A stretch of 64,000 nucleotides of DNA, from the NCBI GenBank assembly GCA_965214435.1, contig OZ243960.1, positions 2,976,001-3,040,000 of the forward strand. The letters are read 5' to 3'. Positions 49,820 to 58,800 of this stretch are shown piece by piece. The DNA comes from Rubrobacter_A sp965214435. GTDB lineage: Bacteria; Actinomycetota; Rubrobacteria; Rubrobacterales; Rubrobacteraceae. The notes below the pieces were generated by a model, which worked only from the letters and a program-made list of their open reading frames with translations, was not told the origin of the DNA and ran no database searches. The stretch's first letter is position 1, and each line of letters begins with the position of its first letter. The translations under genes and the position numbers were made by a program.

Positions 49820-50797
49820 TCAAGGCTTGGAAGAAGCCGACGCGGTTTCTTCCGAGGGGACTTCGGCCCCGATCATAAACCGCACGACGAACAGTCCGAG
49901 TATCCCGAGAACCGCCGCGAACCACAGAGTCGCGAGCCGGATAAGGAACGTAAGCGCCACGGCACTACCTCCCGAGAGTCCGGCCACGCTGCCGAACATC
50001 CCGGCAAGCCCGGCCTCGGCGACCCCGAGACCGCCGGGTACAAAGCTCAGAGCGCCCGCCAGCGAAGCTACCGCGAAGATAAAGACTATGACCAGGAACG
50101 GCACGGAGACCCCGAGAGCTACGGTACACAGGTAGACCGCCAGGATCTCCAACCCCCACGACGCGAACGAGAACGCCGTCCCGATAATGAGCGGGCGCAT
50201 CCCGAGAAGCTCGTTCGAGGCCCCGTGAAAGTCCCCGACGTGCGGCGCGAGCCGGTGCACGACCGGCAGCTTGAGCATGACCCGCTCGGCCAGCAGCGAG
50301 AGCCTTTTGGAGCGCAGGACGGCGATGCCGGCGACCGTTGCGGCCAGAAATAGCAGTAGCGCCCCCGGACCGAAGCTGAACGCGAGAGCCCCGAGGAGCC
50401 CCCAGGCGACCATGCCGGTCCCGTCCGTCGCCCGCTCGGCGAATACCGCCGGCGCGGTGCGGGCAACCGGAGCACCGGAGACCTGGCGGATAAACAGACT
50501 CTTCAGAACCTCGCCGAGCTTGCCGGGGGAGATCGTCATGGAGAGCCCGGCGGTAAAGATGGCGGCGCTTATCCCGACCGGCATCGAGACGCCGAGAATC
50601 CTCAAGTAGTAGCTCCAGCGCCCGAAACGCACCACGTAGGAGAGCGCCACGAGACCCAGGATAGCCGGCACGAGCGGCCACCGGAAGTTCGCCAGAGCGG
50701 CTTCGAGATCTTCGAAGCCCGAGATAATAGCGAGTACCAGGTAAACGGCGATGCCGAGGCCGAGGGCCAGGATCAGGTTTCGTTTAAGGCGGTCCAA
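49820..50797 (-). CDS. Flippase-like UPF0104/LPG synthase transmembrane family protein
   Basis: A 325-residue protein with about eight membrane helices. RNLILALGLGIAVYLVLAII opens it. FTAGLSMTISPGKLGEVLKS is the conserved motif of the lysylphosphatidylglycerol-synthase transmembrane family, and SFVPGGLGVAEAGLAGMFGS ends it. These proteins often act on lipid-linked sugars. It starts just downstream of the UbiA-type gene (9 nt), suggesting a shared envelope pathway. Confidence 0.88.
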   Translation of the reverse strand: MDRLKRNLILALGLGIAVYLVLAIISGFEDLEAALANFRWPLVPAILGLVALSYVVRFGRWSYYLRILGVSMPVGISAAIFTAGLSMTISPGKLGEVLKSLFIRQVSGAPVARTAPAVFAERATDGTGMVAWGLLGALAFSFGPGALLLFLAATVAGIAVLRSKRLSLLAERVMLKLPVVHRLAPHVGDFHGASNELLGMRPLIIGTAFSFASWGLEILAVYLCTVALGVSVPFLVIVFIFAVASLAGALSFVPGGLGVAEAGLAGMFGSVAGLSGGSAVALTFLIRLATLWFAAVLGILGLFVVRFMIGAEVPSEETASASSKP

Positions 50798-50806
50798 AGT
50801 CTATAA

Positions 50807-51703
50807 CTAGTAGAGGTAGATCACGAACATCACGACCCCGAGCCAGAGTAGGAGCGTTACCTGAAGCGGCCGGTCCGCGAGCAGCAGGGTGTCCGGGTTT
50901 CCGCCCCCGTCGCGGTGGACGAGCAGCATATACCGGAAGACCCCGTACACCACAAACGGGATGCTCGACATCATCAACTGGTTCTCGTAAACGGTAAAGG
51001 TGTACAGCGAGTACGCGATAAGGGTCGCCGAGATCATTATGTTCATCATCTGGTCCAGCATCGGTACCGAGTACTCTCGCAGGTTCCTCCGGTGCCCGAC
51101 AGCCCCTTCCCCCAGAGTAGCCAACTCGTGCCGCCGCTTAGAGAAGCCTAAAAACAGCGTCAGAAGCCCGGTACACACGATCAGCCACGGCGACACCGGA
51201 CTCCCGACCGCGGCGACCCCCGCGAGCGCCCGCAGCACAAAGCCGCCCGAGATGCTCATCACGTCCAGCACGGCCAGGTGCTTGAGGACCGGCGTGTAAA
51301 CCGCCTGTAGCGCCAGATACGCCAGGCCCGCGAGCCCGACACCCGCGTTGATAAAAAAGCCTAAAGACAGCCCGGCAACCGCGAGCAGGGCGGCATACGC
51401 AAAGGCCGCGCGAGGCGAGATCTCCCCGCTCGCCACCGGCCGCTGGCGCTTTAGCGGGTGCTTACGGTCCTCTTTGACGTCTAAAGCATCGTTCGCCGCG
51501 TACACCGCGCTCGACAGCGCACAGAACGCCACGAACGTCAGGAGCGCCGATAAGAGCGCCCCCGGCAACAACGCCTCTCCCGAAAACACGACTCCGGCCA
51601 GCACAAAGCCATTCTTGGTCCACTGCTTCGGGCGGCCGAGGCGCAGGTATGCTCCAGGAAAACCTATGGCACGACTCGCTTCCATGACAGCCGTTTCTAC
51701 CAC
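50807..51703 (-). CDS. UbiA-family decaprenyl-phosphate phosphoribosyltransferase-like
   Basis: A 298-residue prenyltransferase with nine or so membrane helices. The first acidic motif is NDALDVKED at 71-79, followed by RKHPLKRQRPVASGEI, the form typical of decaprenyl-phosphate 5-phosphoribosyltransferase (first step to the arabinose donor in mycobacteria). LRLGRPKQWTKNGFVLAG is also characteristic. GTG at 51703 or ATG at 51685 could be the start; neither has a clear ribosome site. It is paired with the UPF0104 gene. Confidence 0.87.
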   Translation of the reverse strand: MVETAVMEASRAIGFPGAYLRLGRPKQWTKNGFVLAGVVFSGEALLPGALLSALLTFVAFCALSSAVYAANDALDVKEDRKHPLKRQRPVASGEISPRAAFAYAALLAVAGLSLGFFINAGVGLAGLAYLALQAVYTPVLKHLAVLDVMSISGGFVLRALAGVAAVGSPVSPWLIVCTGLLTLFLGFSKRRHELATLGEGAVGHRRNLREYSVPMLDQMMNIMISATLIAYSLYTFTVYENQLMMSSIPFVVYGVFRYMLLVHRDGGGNPDTLLLADRPLQVTLLLWLGVVMFVIYLY

Positions 51704-51787
51704 AAATGACGCATGAAATCCTCTACCATCTACAGCCGGTTTCAGAATTCTTTACGAAACCGAAAACACCGGGCCGGGAACCACGAA

Positions 51788-51819
51788 GAGTCCGGCGCGG
51801 TATGCTCCGCGCCGGACTC
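51788..51819 (-). terminator. Perfect 13-bp hairpin after tatC
   Basis: GAGTCCGGCGCGG (51788-51800) and CCGCGCCGGACTC (51807-51819) enclose a 6-nt loop, starting 19 nt after the tatC stop. There is no T run on the minus strand, so termination may be factor-dependent. Confidence 0.6.
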
Positions 51820-51837
51820 CTCCGAAAAATTTAGAGG

Positions 51838-52653
51838 CTAGTAATCCTCGTCGTCTTCGTCTCGGTAGTACGCTTCCCGGTCGTCGAGGGTGTCGGGGAC
51901 CGCGGCCGGCGTCGGGTTGACGTACCGGGCTATGATAACGCTCGCCTCGTACATAACGTACATCGGCACGAGCATCAGGAGCATGCTGAACGGGTCCTGG
52001 CCCGGCGTTAGCACGGCGGCCAGTATCGCGCTGACGATGATCGCGTGCCGCCGGTACTGCCGGAGCAGCGGAGCGTCCACGAGCCCGAGCTTCGCCGCCA
52101 CGAACGTCGCCGCCGGAAGCTCAAAGACTATCCCGAAAGCTAGCAGAAAGCGCGTAACAAACGACAGGTAATACTGGCCGGTGATGATCTCGTCAAACCG
52201 GTCGGGGGCGTAGTTGATCAGGAAGCTCAACCCTATCGGCAGGACCACGAAGTACCCGAACGCTACACCCGCGAGGAATAGCGAGGACGCGAGCCCGATC
52301 AGGATGTACGTAAACGCCCGGCCGACGTCCCCGACTGCCGGAGCGATAAAAGCCCACGTCTGGTAGATGGTGATCGGGATGGTCGCCACGAACGCCGAGT
52401 AGAGCGTCAGCTTGATGTCTGTAAATATCGGCTCTGTTACCGCAGTGAACTGTAGAGTGCCTCCGAGGGAGGGCGCGGGATCCAGTAGCGCATCAAAGAT
52501 GAACTGCCTGAAAAACCATGCCACGACGACCGCGACGAAAAACGCGAGACCCACCTTGAAGATCCTGGACCGGAACTCTTCGAGGTGCTCTATTATGGTC
52601 ATCCGCGCTTCGTCGCGCGGACGTGACGGGGACGGACGCAGGCGGCTCGCCAT
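51838..52653 (-). CDS. tatC: Sec-independent protein translocase TatC
   Basis: A 271-residue six-helix membrane protein that recognises twin-arginine signal peptides. MTIIEHLEEFRSRIFKVGLA is the conserved N-terminus, FGIVFELPAATFVAAKLGLV includes the F-E-P motif, and LTPGQDPFSMLLMLVPMYVM is typical of helices 5-6. The acidic C-terminal tail (YYRDEDDEDY) is cytoplasmic. It starts 17 nt after tatA stops, so TatAC are made together. Confidence 0.96.
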   Translation of the reverse strand: MASRLRPSPSRPRDEARMTIIEHLEEFRSRIFKVGLAFFVAVVVAWFFRQFIFDALLDPAPSLGGTLQFTAVTEPIFTDIKLTLYSAFVATIPITIYQTWAFIAPAVGDVGRAFTYILIGLASSLFLAGVAFGYFVVLPIGLSFLINYAPDRFDEIITGQYYLSFVTRFLLAFGIVFELPAATFVAAKLGLVDAPLLRQYRRHAIIVSAILAAVLTPGQDPFSMLLMLVPMYVMYEASVIIARYVNPTPAAVPDTLDDREAYYRDEDDEDY

Positions 52654-52670
52654 CTAGGCTTCTACGCCCT

Positions 52671-52979
52671 CTAGTTCCGCTGCTCGGACTGCTCCGACCA
52701 CTGAGCTTTCTCTTCTTCCCGGGCCTCCTCGGCTTCTTCAGCCTTGCGGGAGTTGATCGTGTCGGAACCTGCCCCATTTTTCCCGGCGGAGAGCTCTTCC
52801 TCGGTCTTGTTCTCGCCTTCGACACTCTCGTTCTCGTCGCCGCCGGAAGTACCCTTACGGAACTCCCGCACGCCGGTCCCGAGCGACTTCGCGAGATCCG
52901 GGATCCGTTTGGCTCCAAAGAGCAGCAGGACCACGACTAGGATAATTATTAGCTCCGGCCCGCCTATGTTAGGTATCAT
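52671..52979 (-). CDS. tatA: Twin-arginine translocase subunit TatA
   Basis: A 102-residue protein with a short N-terminal helix (GGPELIIILVVVLLLFGAKR), the FGAKRIPDLAKSLG amphipathic hinge, then a long acidic, low-complexity tail (EEAEEAREEEKAQW). It forms the pore component with TatC downstream. The ATG at 52979 is followed directly by the family-typical start. No TatB gene is evident here, so a two-component TatAC system is likely. Confidence 0.95.
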   Translation of the reverse strand: MIPNIGGPELIIILVVVLLLFGAKRIPDLAKSLGTGVREFRKGTSGGDENESVEGENKTEEELSAGKNGAGSDTINSRKAEEAEEAREEEKAQWSEQSEQRN

Positions 52980-53070
52980 CTTCCCTCCTCACCTCGGTGA
53001 ACGTTCTCCACTTTACAAGTTCCTATAGTATATCTCTTTCTACGGACGCAGTGCTGCGCGGGATCACACC

Positions 53071-53730
53071 TTACTCCTGTGGTTGGGTAGCTTCACCACC
53101 CCCGGTAGTATCCTCGCCCTCCAACAACGCCGAGATACGCTCCCGGACCTGGTCGGCGGTCTCGCCCTCTGGCTGGAGGTCGAGGTAACCGTTCCAGTAC
53201 TGGATCGCCTTTCCGGGTTGCCCGGCCTCGTCGTAAGCCACGCCGGCCGCCAGGAACAGGTCTGCTTCTTCTGGGTTGCGCTCCGTGGCGGTGGCTAGCG
53301 TGTCTCCGGCTTTGGCGTAGATTTCCTGCCGTTCGCCGTCCGGTGCAGCCTGGGCCTGCTGCAAGTACACCTGTCCCAGTATTGCCGGCAACTCTGCGTT
53401 GTCCGGGGCTACCTCGCGGCCGCGCTCCAGGGTCTCGACGGCTTTGTCTAGCTGGTTATCCTGCAGGTAGAGAGCCCCGAGCTGCTGGTAGGATTCAGAG
53501 TCTTCCGGATTATCCGAGAGATTCTGCTCGGCGTCCGAGATCGACTCGCTCAGATCTGTGGTCTGACCGGCCTGCTGTTGCTGCTGGTCGTTGTTCCCAA
53601 ACACTTCGAGCAGGTTATAGCTACCGGTCGCGCTAAACCCGATGAGCACGGAAGATATTAGAAAGAGCGCGGCGAGGAAGATGGCTACAAACCTCACCCA
53701 AAAGTTCAAACGGTCGCGGTCGAGCATCAT
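53071..53730 (-). CDS. Membrane-anchored TPR protein
   Basis: A 219-residue protein with an N-terminal anchor (FVAIFLAALFLISSVLIGFS), a Gln-rich linker (NNDQQQQQAGQTT) and three or four tetratricopeptide repeats (SYQQLGALYLQDNQLDKAVE, LPAILGQVYLQQA, LFLAAGVAYDEAGQPGKAI). RBS AGGAGA precedes the double ATG. It probably scaffolds an extracytoplasmic complex. It lies on the same strand upstream of tatA, 91 nt away. Confidence 0.85.
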   Translation of the reverse strand: MMLDRDRLNFWVRFVAIFLAALFLISSVLIGFSATGSYNLLEVFGNNDQQQQQAGQTTDLSESISDAEQNLSDNPEDSESYQQLGALYLQDNQLDKAVETLERGREVAPDNAELPAILGQVYLQQAQAAPDGERQEIYAKAGDTLATATERNPEEADLFLAAGVAYDEAGQPGKAIQYWNGYLDLQPEGETADQVRERISALLEGEDTTGGGEATQPQE

Positions 53731-53800
53731 GGCGGTTCTCCTGGGTTATCCACCGGTAGTTCTACACCTGAAGACCGGCGCTGACCAGTCTCTTGTCTGT

Positions 53801-55030
53801 TCAGGTCTCGATCCGATTGTATACCATTCTTCCGCTTGCGACCGTCACACCGACGCCGCCCGCGGCCGCCGACTCCAGAACCTCCCGCTCGAGGTCTCCC
53901 CTATCTTCGATTTCGACGACTGCGAGGTCCGCCCACTTGCCGGTCTCCAGGCTGCCGATCTCACCTTCGAGCCCGAGCGCCCGCGCCCCGCCTAAAGTCG
54001 CGAGCGCCAGCCCCTGCCCTCCGTCAAAGCCGTGCAGCTTGACGGCGAACACGGTCTCCTCAAAGAGGTTCATGCTCGGGCTGCTCCACAAGCCGTCGGT
54101 TCCCATGCCGACCCGGATACCCCGAGAGAGCATCTCCGGCACCGGCGAGACGCCGCAACCCAGGAAAGCGTTCGACCTCGGACAGTGAGCCGCAGCCGTA
54201 TCCGTCCGTCCGAGCGTCTCCAGATCCTCCCCAGAGACATCGGTCGCCAGGTGCGCGGCGATAGTGCCCGGCCCGAGAAGCTCTACCTCGTCCCCGTACT
54301 GGACCGGCGATATACCCCGTCCGCCCCAGTCGGCGGAGTCGAAGATCTTCGCCAGCGGCCCGGTCCCGTCCCGGACGAACTCTACCTCCTCCGGGCTCTC
54401 TGAGAGGTGAATAGCCAACCGGTCGCCGAGTTCCGGCTCCCGGCTCTTACGAGCCGCCAGCCGGGCGGACTCCGGGTCGACAGTATACGGGGCATGCACG
54501 CTTATGTACGCCCCGACCCGTGGCGGCAACCCCTCGCGCAGGGATAGAACTTTCTCCTCCATGAACTCCGCTACCTCTTCCGGAGACCCTATTTCGTGCG
54601 GGAAGAACTCCGCGTAGACCGCCCCGGCTATTCCGGACTCCGCGAGTTGCGGCAGACACTCTCCATAGGGCGAGGACTCGGCCATGTAGGTGGTTCCGGC
54701 CGCTATCGCCTCTTGCGCCGAGTCGCGGGCGGCCTCTGCCGTCCAGGCATCTTTATCGGGGAGACGTTCGATAAGCCCCTCCAGCCACCCACCGAAAGTC
54801 CCACCCTCCGGCTCGTCCCCGCGCCGGAACCCCAGGTGGGCGTGGGTATTAACGGCCCCGGGGATTATGGCATGGTGCGGAAAGTAGCGCACCTCCACTC
54901 CGGGGTTCGCGTGCCCGACCTCCGATAACGAGCCGACGGCGGTGATGCGCCCGTCCTCCACCAGCACGGCTCCCTGAGAGATGGTCGGTGCCGACACCGG
55001 CAGAACGAACTTTGCCGCGTAGATCTCCAC
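53801..55030 (-). CDS. Amidohydrolase/deaminase family protein (ATZ/TRZ type)
   Basis: A 409-residue metal-dependent deaminase. The metal-binding NTHAHLGFRRG is near residue 62, with ISVHAPYTVDPES, LAIHLSESPEEVEF and the catalytic-Asp stretch VGMGTDGLWSSPSMNLFEE. ALGLEGEIGSLETGKWADLAV closes the barrel. GTG at 55030 has GGAAG upstream; an earlier GTG at 55051 does not. It follows menG and a polyprenyl synthase in one run, so aminodeoxyfutalosine deaminase (futalosine menaquinone pathway) is a plausible role. S-adenosylhomocysteine or methylthioadenosine deaminase are alternatives that sequence alone cannot exclude. Confidence 0.85.
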   Translation of the reverse strand: MEIYAAKFVLPVSAPTISQGAVLVEDGRITAVGSLSEVGHANPGVEVRYFPHHAIIPGAVNTHAHLGFRRGDEPEGGTFGGWLEGLIERLPDKDAWTAEAARDSAQEAIAAGTTYMAESSPYGECLPQLAESGIAGAVYAEFFPHEIGSPEEVAEFMEEKVLSLREGLPPRVGAYISVHAPYTVDPESARLAARKSREPELGDRLAIHLSESPEEVEFVRDGTGPLAKIFDSADWGGRGISPVQYGDEVELLGPGTIAAHLATDVSGEDLETLGRTDTAAAHCPRSNAFLGCGVSPVPEMLSRGIRVGMGTDGLWSSPSMNLFEETVFAVKLHGFDGGQGLALATLGGARALGLEGEIGSLETGKWADLAVVEIEDRGDLEREVLESAAAGGVGVTVASGRMVYNRIET

Positions 55031-55088
55031 GTTCCGTCTTCCGGTACCCACTTAAACGTTCGCGGCTGGCGTGAGCTTTACACGGACT

Positions 55089-56171
55089 TTAAGCATTTCT
55101 ACCGACCACCTCGCTGGCTATAGCTTTCAGGATATCCCGCTCCGGCCCTTCGGGTAGCAAGGTGAGATCCTCGATGGCGTTCTCGACTTCTCCCCGGGCC
55201 CAGGCTTCTGTCTTCTCGACGCCCTCCGTCGCGAGAACGGCGTCTATGCCGGACTCTAGCAGCTTCGGGTCCGGGTTAGAAGCCGCCAGCACCCGCTGGA
55301 TAAGCTCCGCGTCACCTTCCTCAAGCGCGAAGATCACCGGCAGGGTGATAGTCCCCTCCGCAAGGTCGGTGCCGACTCCTTTGCCCGTCACGCCCGGTTT
55401 CCCGACGAGGTCTATAACGTCGTCCGACATCTGGAAGGCAAGCCCCAACGCCTGTCCGTAAGTAGCCAGGGCGTCTACCTGCCGCAGCGACAGCCCCCCG
55501 AGGCTACCGCCAGCAACGCAGGCCGCCTTGAAAAGCCCGGCGGTCTTCATCCGGATATGGTCCAGGTACACCTCGACCCCGACCTGTTTCCCAGCCGACC
55601 TGTACTGCTCCAGCTCACCGGTCGCCAGGTTCTCCGACGCCTCGGCAAAGGTTCGTACGATCCTGGGGTCCCCCACCTGTGCCAGATCCATGAACGCCTC
55701 GGCAAAAAGGTAATCCCCCGCTGCCACGGCCATCTCACGCCCGTAGGTCGCCACCGTCGTCGGGCTCCCGCGCCGGCTCTCGGCCCGGTCCACGATGTCG
55801 TCGTGAACGAGCGTCGCGGTGTGGAGTACCTCTACAGCCGTAGAAGCTAGCAGGACTTTTTCTCGGTCCGCGTTACCCATCGCCGCGCTCAAGATCAGCA
55901 ACAGCGGCCGCAGGCGTTTGCCGCCTCCGGTCAACGCCTCCAGCACCGGCTGAGCCAGCGTCCCCGGAGCCCGTCCGGCTACCTCAGCCAGTAGATCCTC
56001 GACCTCGTTCAAGGTCGCCGCAGCTTCTCCGGGTAAAGACGACCGGAGATTCCTGGCGCTCTCTTCTATGCTTCCCGCGATACCGGCGACGCTAGCCTCC
56101 ACCGCGGGTTCCGCGGTGGAGCGTGATGATGCCGCCTGCGAGCTTCTGCCATTGAACGTCCTGTAATCCAT
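55089..56171 (-). CDS. Polyprenyl (all-trans) diphosphate synthase
   Basis: A 360-residue trans-prenyl diphosphate synthase. The first aspartate-rich motif is HDDIVDRAESRRG (Asp124-Asp128), and the second FQMSDDVIDLVGKPG. GGGKRLRPLLLILSAAMG binds isopentenyl diphosphate. Next to menG it probably makes the menaquinone side chain. The start at ATG 56171 overlaps menG by 80 nt; a GTG at 56102 would avoid most of the overlap, but the ATG has the better GAGG site. Confidence 0.92.
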   Translation of the reverse strand: MDYRTFNGRSSQAASSRSTAEPAVEASVAGIAGSIEESARNLRSSLPGEAAATLNEVEDLLAEVAGRAPGTLAQPVLEALTGGGKRLRPLLLILSAAMGNADREKVLLASTAVEVLHTATLVHDDIVDRAESRRGSPTTVATYGREMAVAAGDYLFAEAFMDLAQVGDPRIVRTFAEASENLATGELEQYRSAGKQVGVEVYLDHIRMKTAGLFKAACVAGGSLGGLSLRQVDALATYGQALGLAFQMSDDVIDLVGKPGVTGKGVGTDLAEGTITLPVIFALEEGDAELIQRVLAASNPDPKLLESGIDAVLATEGVEKTEAWARGEVENAIEDLTLLPEGPERDILKAIASEVVGRNA

Positions 56172-56829
56172 TACGCCTCATTATGTCAGCTAACTCGTCG
56201 GGTGCTACAAACTCTTTCACCGACTTTGGGAGGTACGAATATGCCCACGTGTCCCCCGAGACCCGGGCTCCCAGCCAGGGTACGATTCTATCAAACCACA
56301 ACCCGTAGAAGGCCGCCGGTAAGCGCTTCTCGGGACGGGCTATTTCCAAGCATACAACTTTCCCGCCCGGCTCTACCGCCCGAGCCATCTCGGCAAACAG
56401 TGCGTCGAGGTCCGGTATGTTCCGGGCCCCGTAGGCAATGGTCGCCGTATTGAACGTCCCGGGCTCCACGGCTTCTAGCTTGGTGGCATCCCCGAGCCGA
56501 TACTCTACCTGCTCCACGGGCCGGTTCTCGGCCGCCCGCAACATTTCCTGGGAGAAGTCTACACCCAGCACATAACCTTGCGGGCCGACACGCTGCGCGA
56601 GATCCCGGGTCAGACTGCCGGTGCCGCACGCAAGGTCCAGAACCCGGTCCCCGCGCCTCACCCCCGCCGCTTCTAGTACCCGCCGGTTCCACACCCGGTT
56701 CAGGCCAGCGGTCATGAGCGTATTCAACAGTTCGTAGCGGGCGGCGATCCGGTCGAACATCTCCTGCACCAACGTCGCCCGCTCCGCCCCGCCGGGCAGA
56801 CCACTCTTGCTACCAGCTCCCCTACTCAT
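56092..56829 (-). CDS. menG: Demethylmenaquinone methyltransferase
   Basis: A 245-residue class I methyltransferase of the UbiE/MenG family, last step of menaquinone synthesis. VQEMFDRIAARYELLNTLMT is the family N-terminus, RVLDLACGTGSLTRDLA binds SAM, and TIAYGARNIPDLDALFAEM and WFDRIVPWLGARVSGDTWAY with SYLPKSVKEF are diagnostic. No ubiquinone genes are seen here, so MenG is the fitting name. It overlaps the polyprenyl synthase gene. Confidence 0.94.
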   Translation of the reverse strand: MSRGAGSKSGLPGGAERATLVQEMFDRIAARYELLNTLMTAGLNRVWNRRVLEAAGVRRGDRVLDLACGTGSLTRDLAQRVGPQGYVLGVDFSQEMLRAAENRPVEQVEYRLGDATKLEAVEPGTFNTATIAYGARNIPDLDALFAEMARAVEPGGKVVCLEIARPEKRLPAAFYGLWFDRIVPWLGARVSGDTWAYSYLPKSVKEFVAPDELADIMRRNGLQDVQWQKLAGGIITLHRGTRGGG

Positions 56830-56898
56830 TGAACTGATACCCCGTCGCTTTAACCTCTACTTGAAACGTAGGTCTCTCCAAACTCTCCGCGATAAAGG

Positions 56899-57339
56899 CT
56901 AGACTCCTTTGCCAGCCTGTAGCTCTTCGACGGCGGTGTGGACCCGGTCTTTCGAGCTACCCTCATCTTCACCAGAGATTATCTGCAAAAGACCAGCGAG
57001 GTGCGGCATCCAGGACTCCAGAGCAACGTCCCCGCCGAGAGAGACCTGTCCGGTTCCGTCCCGGATTATGCGGCTCGCGACGGCCACGAAATCTGGTTCA
57101 TCGAGTCGTGCTATGGTCTCTATGGCCCAGGCGTAGGAACTGTCCCCGAGCAGAATGTCCTCGTCTTCAGTGCTGCCCGACTGGTAGTGGACATCGAAGC
57201 CTTTCTGCAAGTAGCCGAGCGACTCTGCCACTACCCTGGCGCGGGCGTCTTTGTCCGGCAACCCTTCAGCAGCCTGCAGGAACACGGCCTGTATGGAAAC
57301 CTCGGGCGTGCGTCGGGAGGTCTGCTCCACAGGGCTCAT
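56899..57339 (-). CDS. Conserved hypothetical protein in the heme operon
   Basis: A 146-residue soluble, mostly helical acidic protein: VSIQAVFLQAAEGLPDKDA, RVVAESLGYLQKGFDVHYQS, YAWAIETIARLDEPDFVAVA. It has no signal, membrane helix or cysteine motif. Its start overlaps the hemL stop, so it is translated with hemL, and it separates the heme genes from menG. I do not recognise the family; a role in heme or quinone synthesis is only contextual. Confidence 0.65.
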   Translation of the reverse strand: MSPVEQTSRRTPEVSIQAVFLQAAEGLPDKDARARVVAESLGYLQKGFDVHYQSGSTEDEDILLGDSSYAWAIETIARLDEPDFVAVASRIIRDGTGQVSLGGDVALESWMPHLAGLLQIISGEDEGSSKDRVHTAVEELQAGKGV

Positions 57340-58679
57340 CAGACCTTCTCTGTCCGGCGAGCTTCCGCGAACCAGTCGTGGGCTGCCTCAAACGTGAGCT
57401 CAAGGTCCTCGTCCGAGTGGGCCGCGGATATAAACCCGGCTTCGTACTGGCTCGGCGCGAGATATATGCCGCGTTCCAGCAGGTGCCAGAAGAACTTCTT
57501 GAAAGAGTCCGTGTCCGACGTGGCCGCGGAAGAGAAATCCGTCACCGGCTCTCCGGTAAAGAAGATGCTGACCATCGAGCCGACCTGATTTATGGTGAAC
57601 GGAACTTCACCGGCGGAGGCGGCTTCCTCCATACCCCGCCGCCAACGCTGGCCCCGATCCTCGAGCCAGCCGTAGAAGCCCGGCTCTCCCGTAGCTTTCA
57701 GCGTAGCCAGCCCGGCGGCCATCGCCAGCGGGTTGCCGGAGAGCGTGCCGGCCTGATAGACCGGCCCGGAAGGCGCGACCATCTCCATGATCTCCCGGCG
57801 ACCGCCGTAGGCCCCGACAGGGAGTCCGCCACCGATGATCTTACCGAGACATGTCAGGTCCGGGACTACCCCGTAGCGCTCCTGAGCCCCGCCCCGCGCC
57901 AGCCGGAACCCGGTCATCACCTCGTCGAAGATGAGCACCGCTCCGTACTCCCGGGTAATCTTTCGGAGACCTTCCAGGTAACCCTCTACTGGAGGTACAC
58001 ATCCCATGTTCCCGCCGACAGGTTCCACGATAATCGCCGCGAACTCCTCTCCACGCTCCTCAAAGAGGTCACGCACCGCCCCGAGGTCATTGTAGGGCAG
58101 TACGGCGGTATCCTCCGCGGCCCTGCGGGTTACACCGGGGCTGTCAGGTAGCCCGAGGGTGGCGACCCCGGAACCTGCGGAGACGAGCAGCGCGTCGCCG
58201 TGACCGTGGTAGTTACCCTCGAACTTCAGGATCTTGTCCCGCCCCGTATATCCACGGGCCACCCGGACGGCGCTCATCGTCGCCTCCGTCCCGGAGTTGG
58301 TCATGCGCACCAGGTCTATCGAAGGCACGGCCTCGCAAACGGCTTCGGCCGCCTCGACCTCTATCCGGGTCGGCGCTCCAAAGGTGGTGCCCGCCCGGGC
58401 AGTATTCTCGACGGCTTCTATTACCTCCGGATGGGCGTGACCCAGGACTAGCGGGCCGTAACTCATTACGTAGTCCACATAGGAGTTGCCATCTACGTCG
58501 AAGATCCGGGAGCCCTCGCCCCGCTCCATGAAAAGCGGGCTGCCCCCGACAGAGCGGAAGGCCCGCACCGGGCTGTTTACCCCGCCCGGTATGCTCCGTA
58601 CCGCCCGCTCCATAAGCCGGGCGGACCAGTCCATGACTAGCGCATTCCTGGCTTCTTCTTTATTGCTGCTTTCGCGCAC
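57339..58679 (-). CDS. hemL: Glutamate-1-semialdehyde 2,1-aminomutase
   Basis: A 446-residue PLP enzyme converting glutamate-1-semialdehyde to 5-aminolevulinate. ERAVRSIPGGVNSPVRAFRS, YVDYVMSYGPLVLGHAHP, FEGNYHGHGDALLVSAGSG, LIFDEVMTGFRLARGGAQE and CLGKIIGGGLPVGAYGGR (the Lys binds PLP) are all present. Either GTG 58679 or ATG 58634 may be the start; neither site is strong. It acts directly after HemA in the C5 pathway and lies downstream of hemB. Confidence 0.96.
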   Translation of the reverse strand: MRESSNKEEARNALVMDWSARLMERAVRSIPGGVNSPVRAFRSVGGSPLFMERGEGSRIFDVDGNSYVDYVMSYGPLVLGHAHPEVIEAVENTARAGTTFGAPTRIEVEAAEAVCEAVPSIDLVRMTNSGTEATMSAVRVARGYTGRDKILKFEGNYHGHGDALLVSAGSGVATLGLPDSPGVTRRAAEDTAVLPYNDLGAVRDLFEERGEEFAAIIVEPVGGNMGCVPPVEGYLEGLRKITREYGAVLIFDEVMTGFRLARGGAQERYGVVPDLTCLGKIIGGGLPVGAYGGRREIMEMVAPSGPVYQAGTLSGNPLAMAAGLATLKATGEPGFYGWLEDRGQRWRRGMEEAASAGEVPFTINQVGSMVSIFFTGEPVTDFSSAATSDTDSFKKFFWHLLERGIYLAPSQYEAGFISAAHSDEDLELTFEAAHDWFAEARRTEKV

Positions 58680-58800
58680 TCGACTGCTCAGCCCCTTCTG
58701 TGACAGATACTCTAGTACATCTTATAGCGTATACACCGCCCAAAAGCCGTAACAACTCTTACTCAGAGCCCGCGAGCTTCCGCGGATAGTACGGGCGAAA

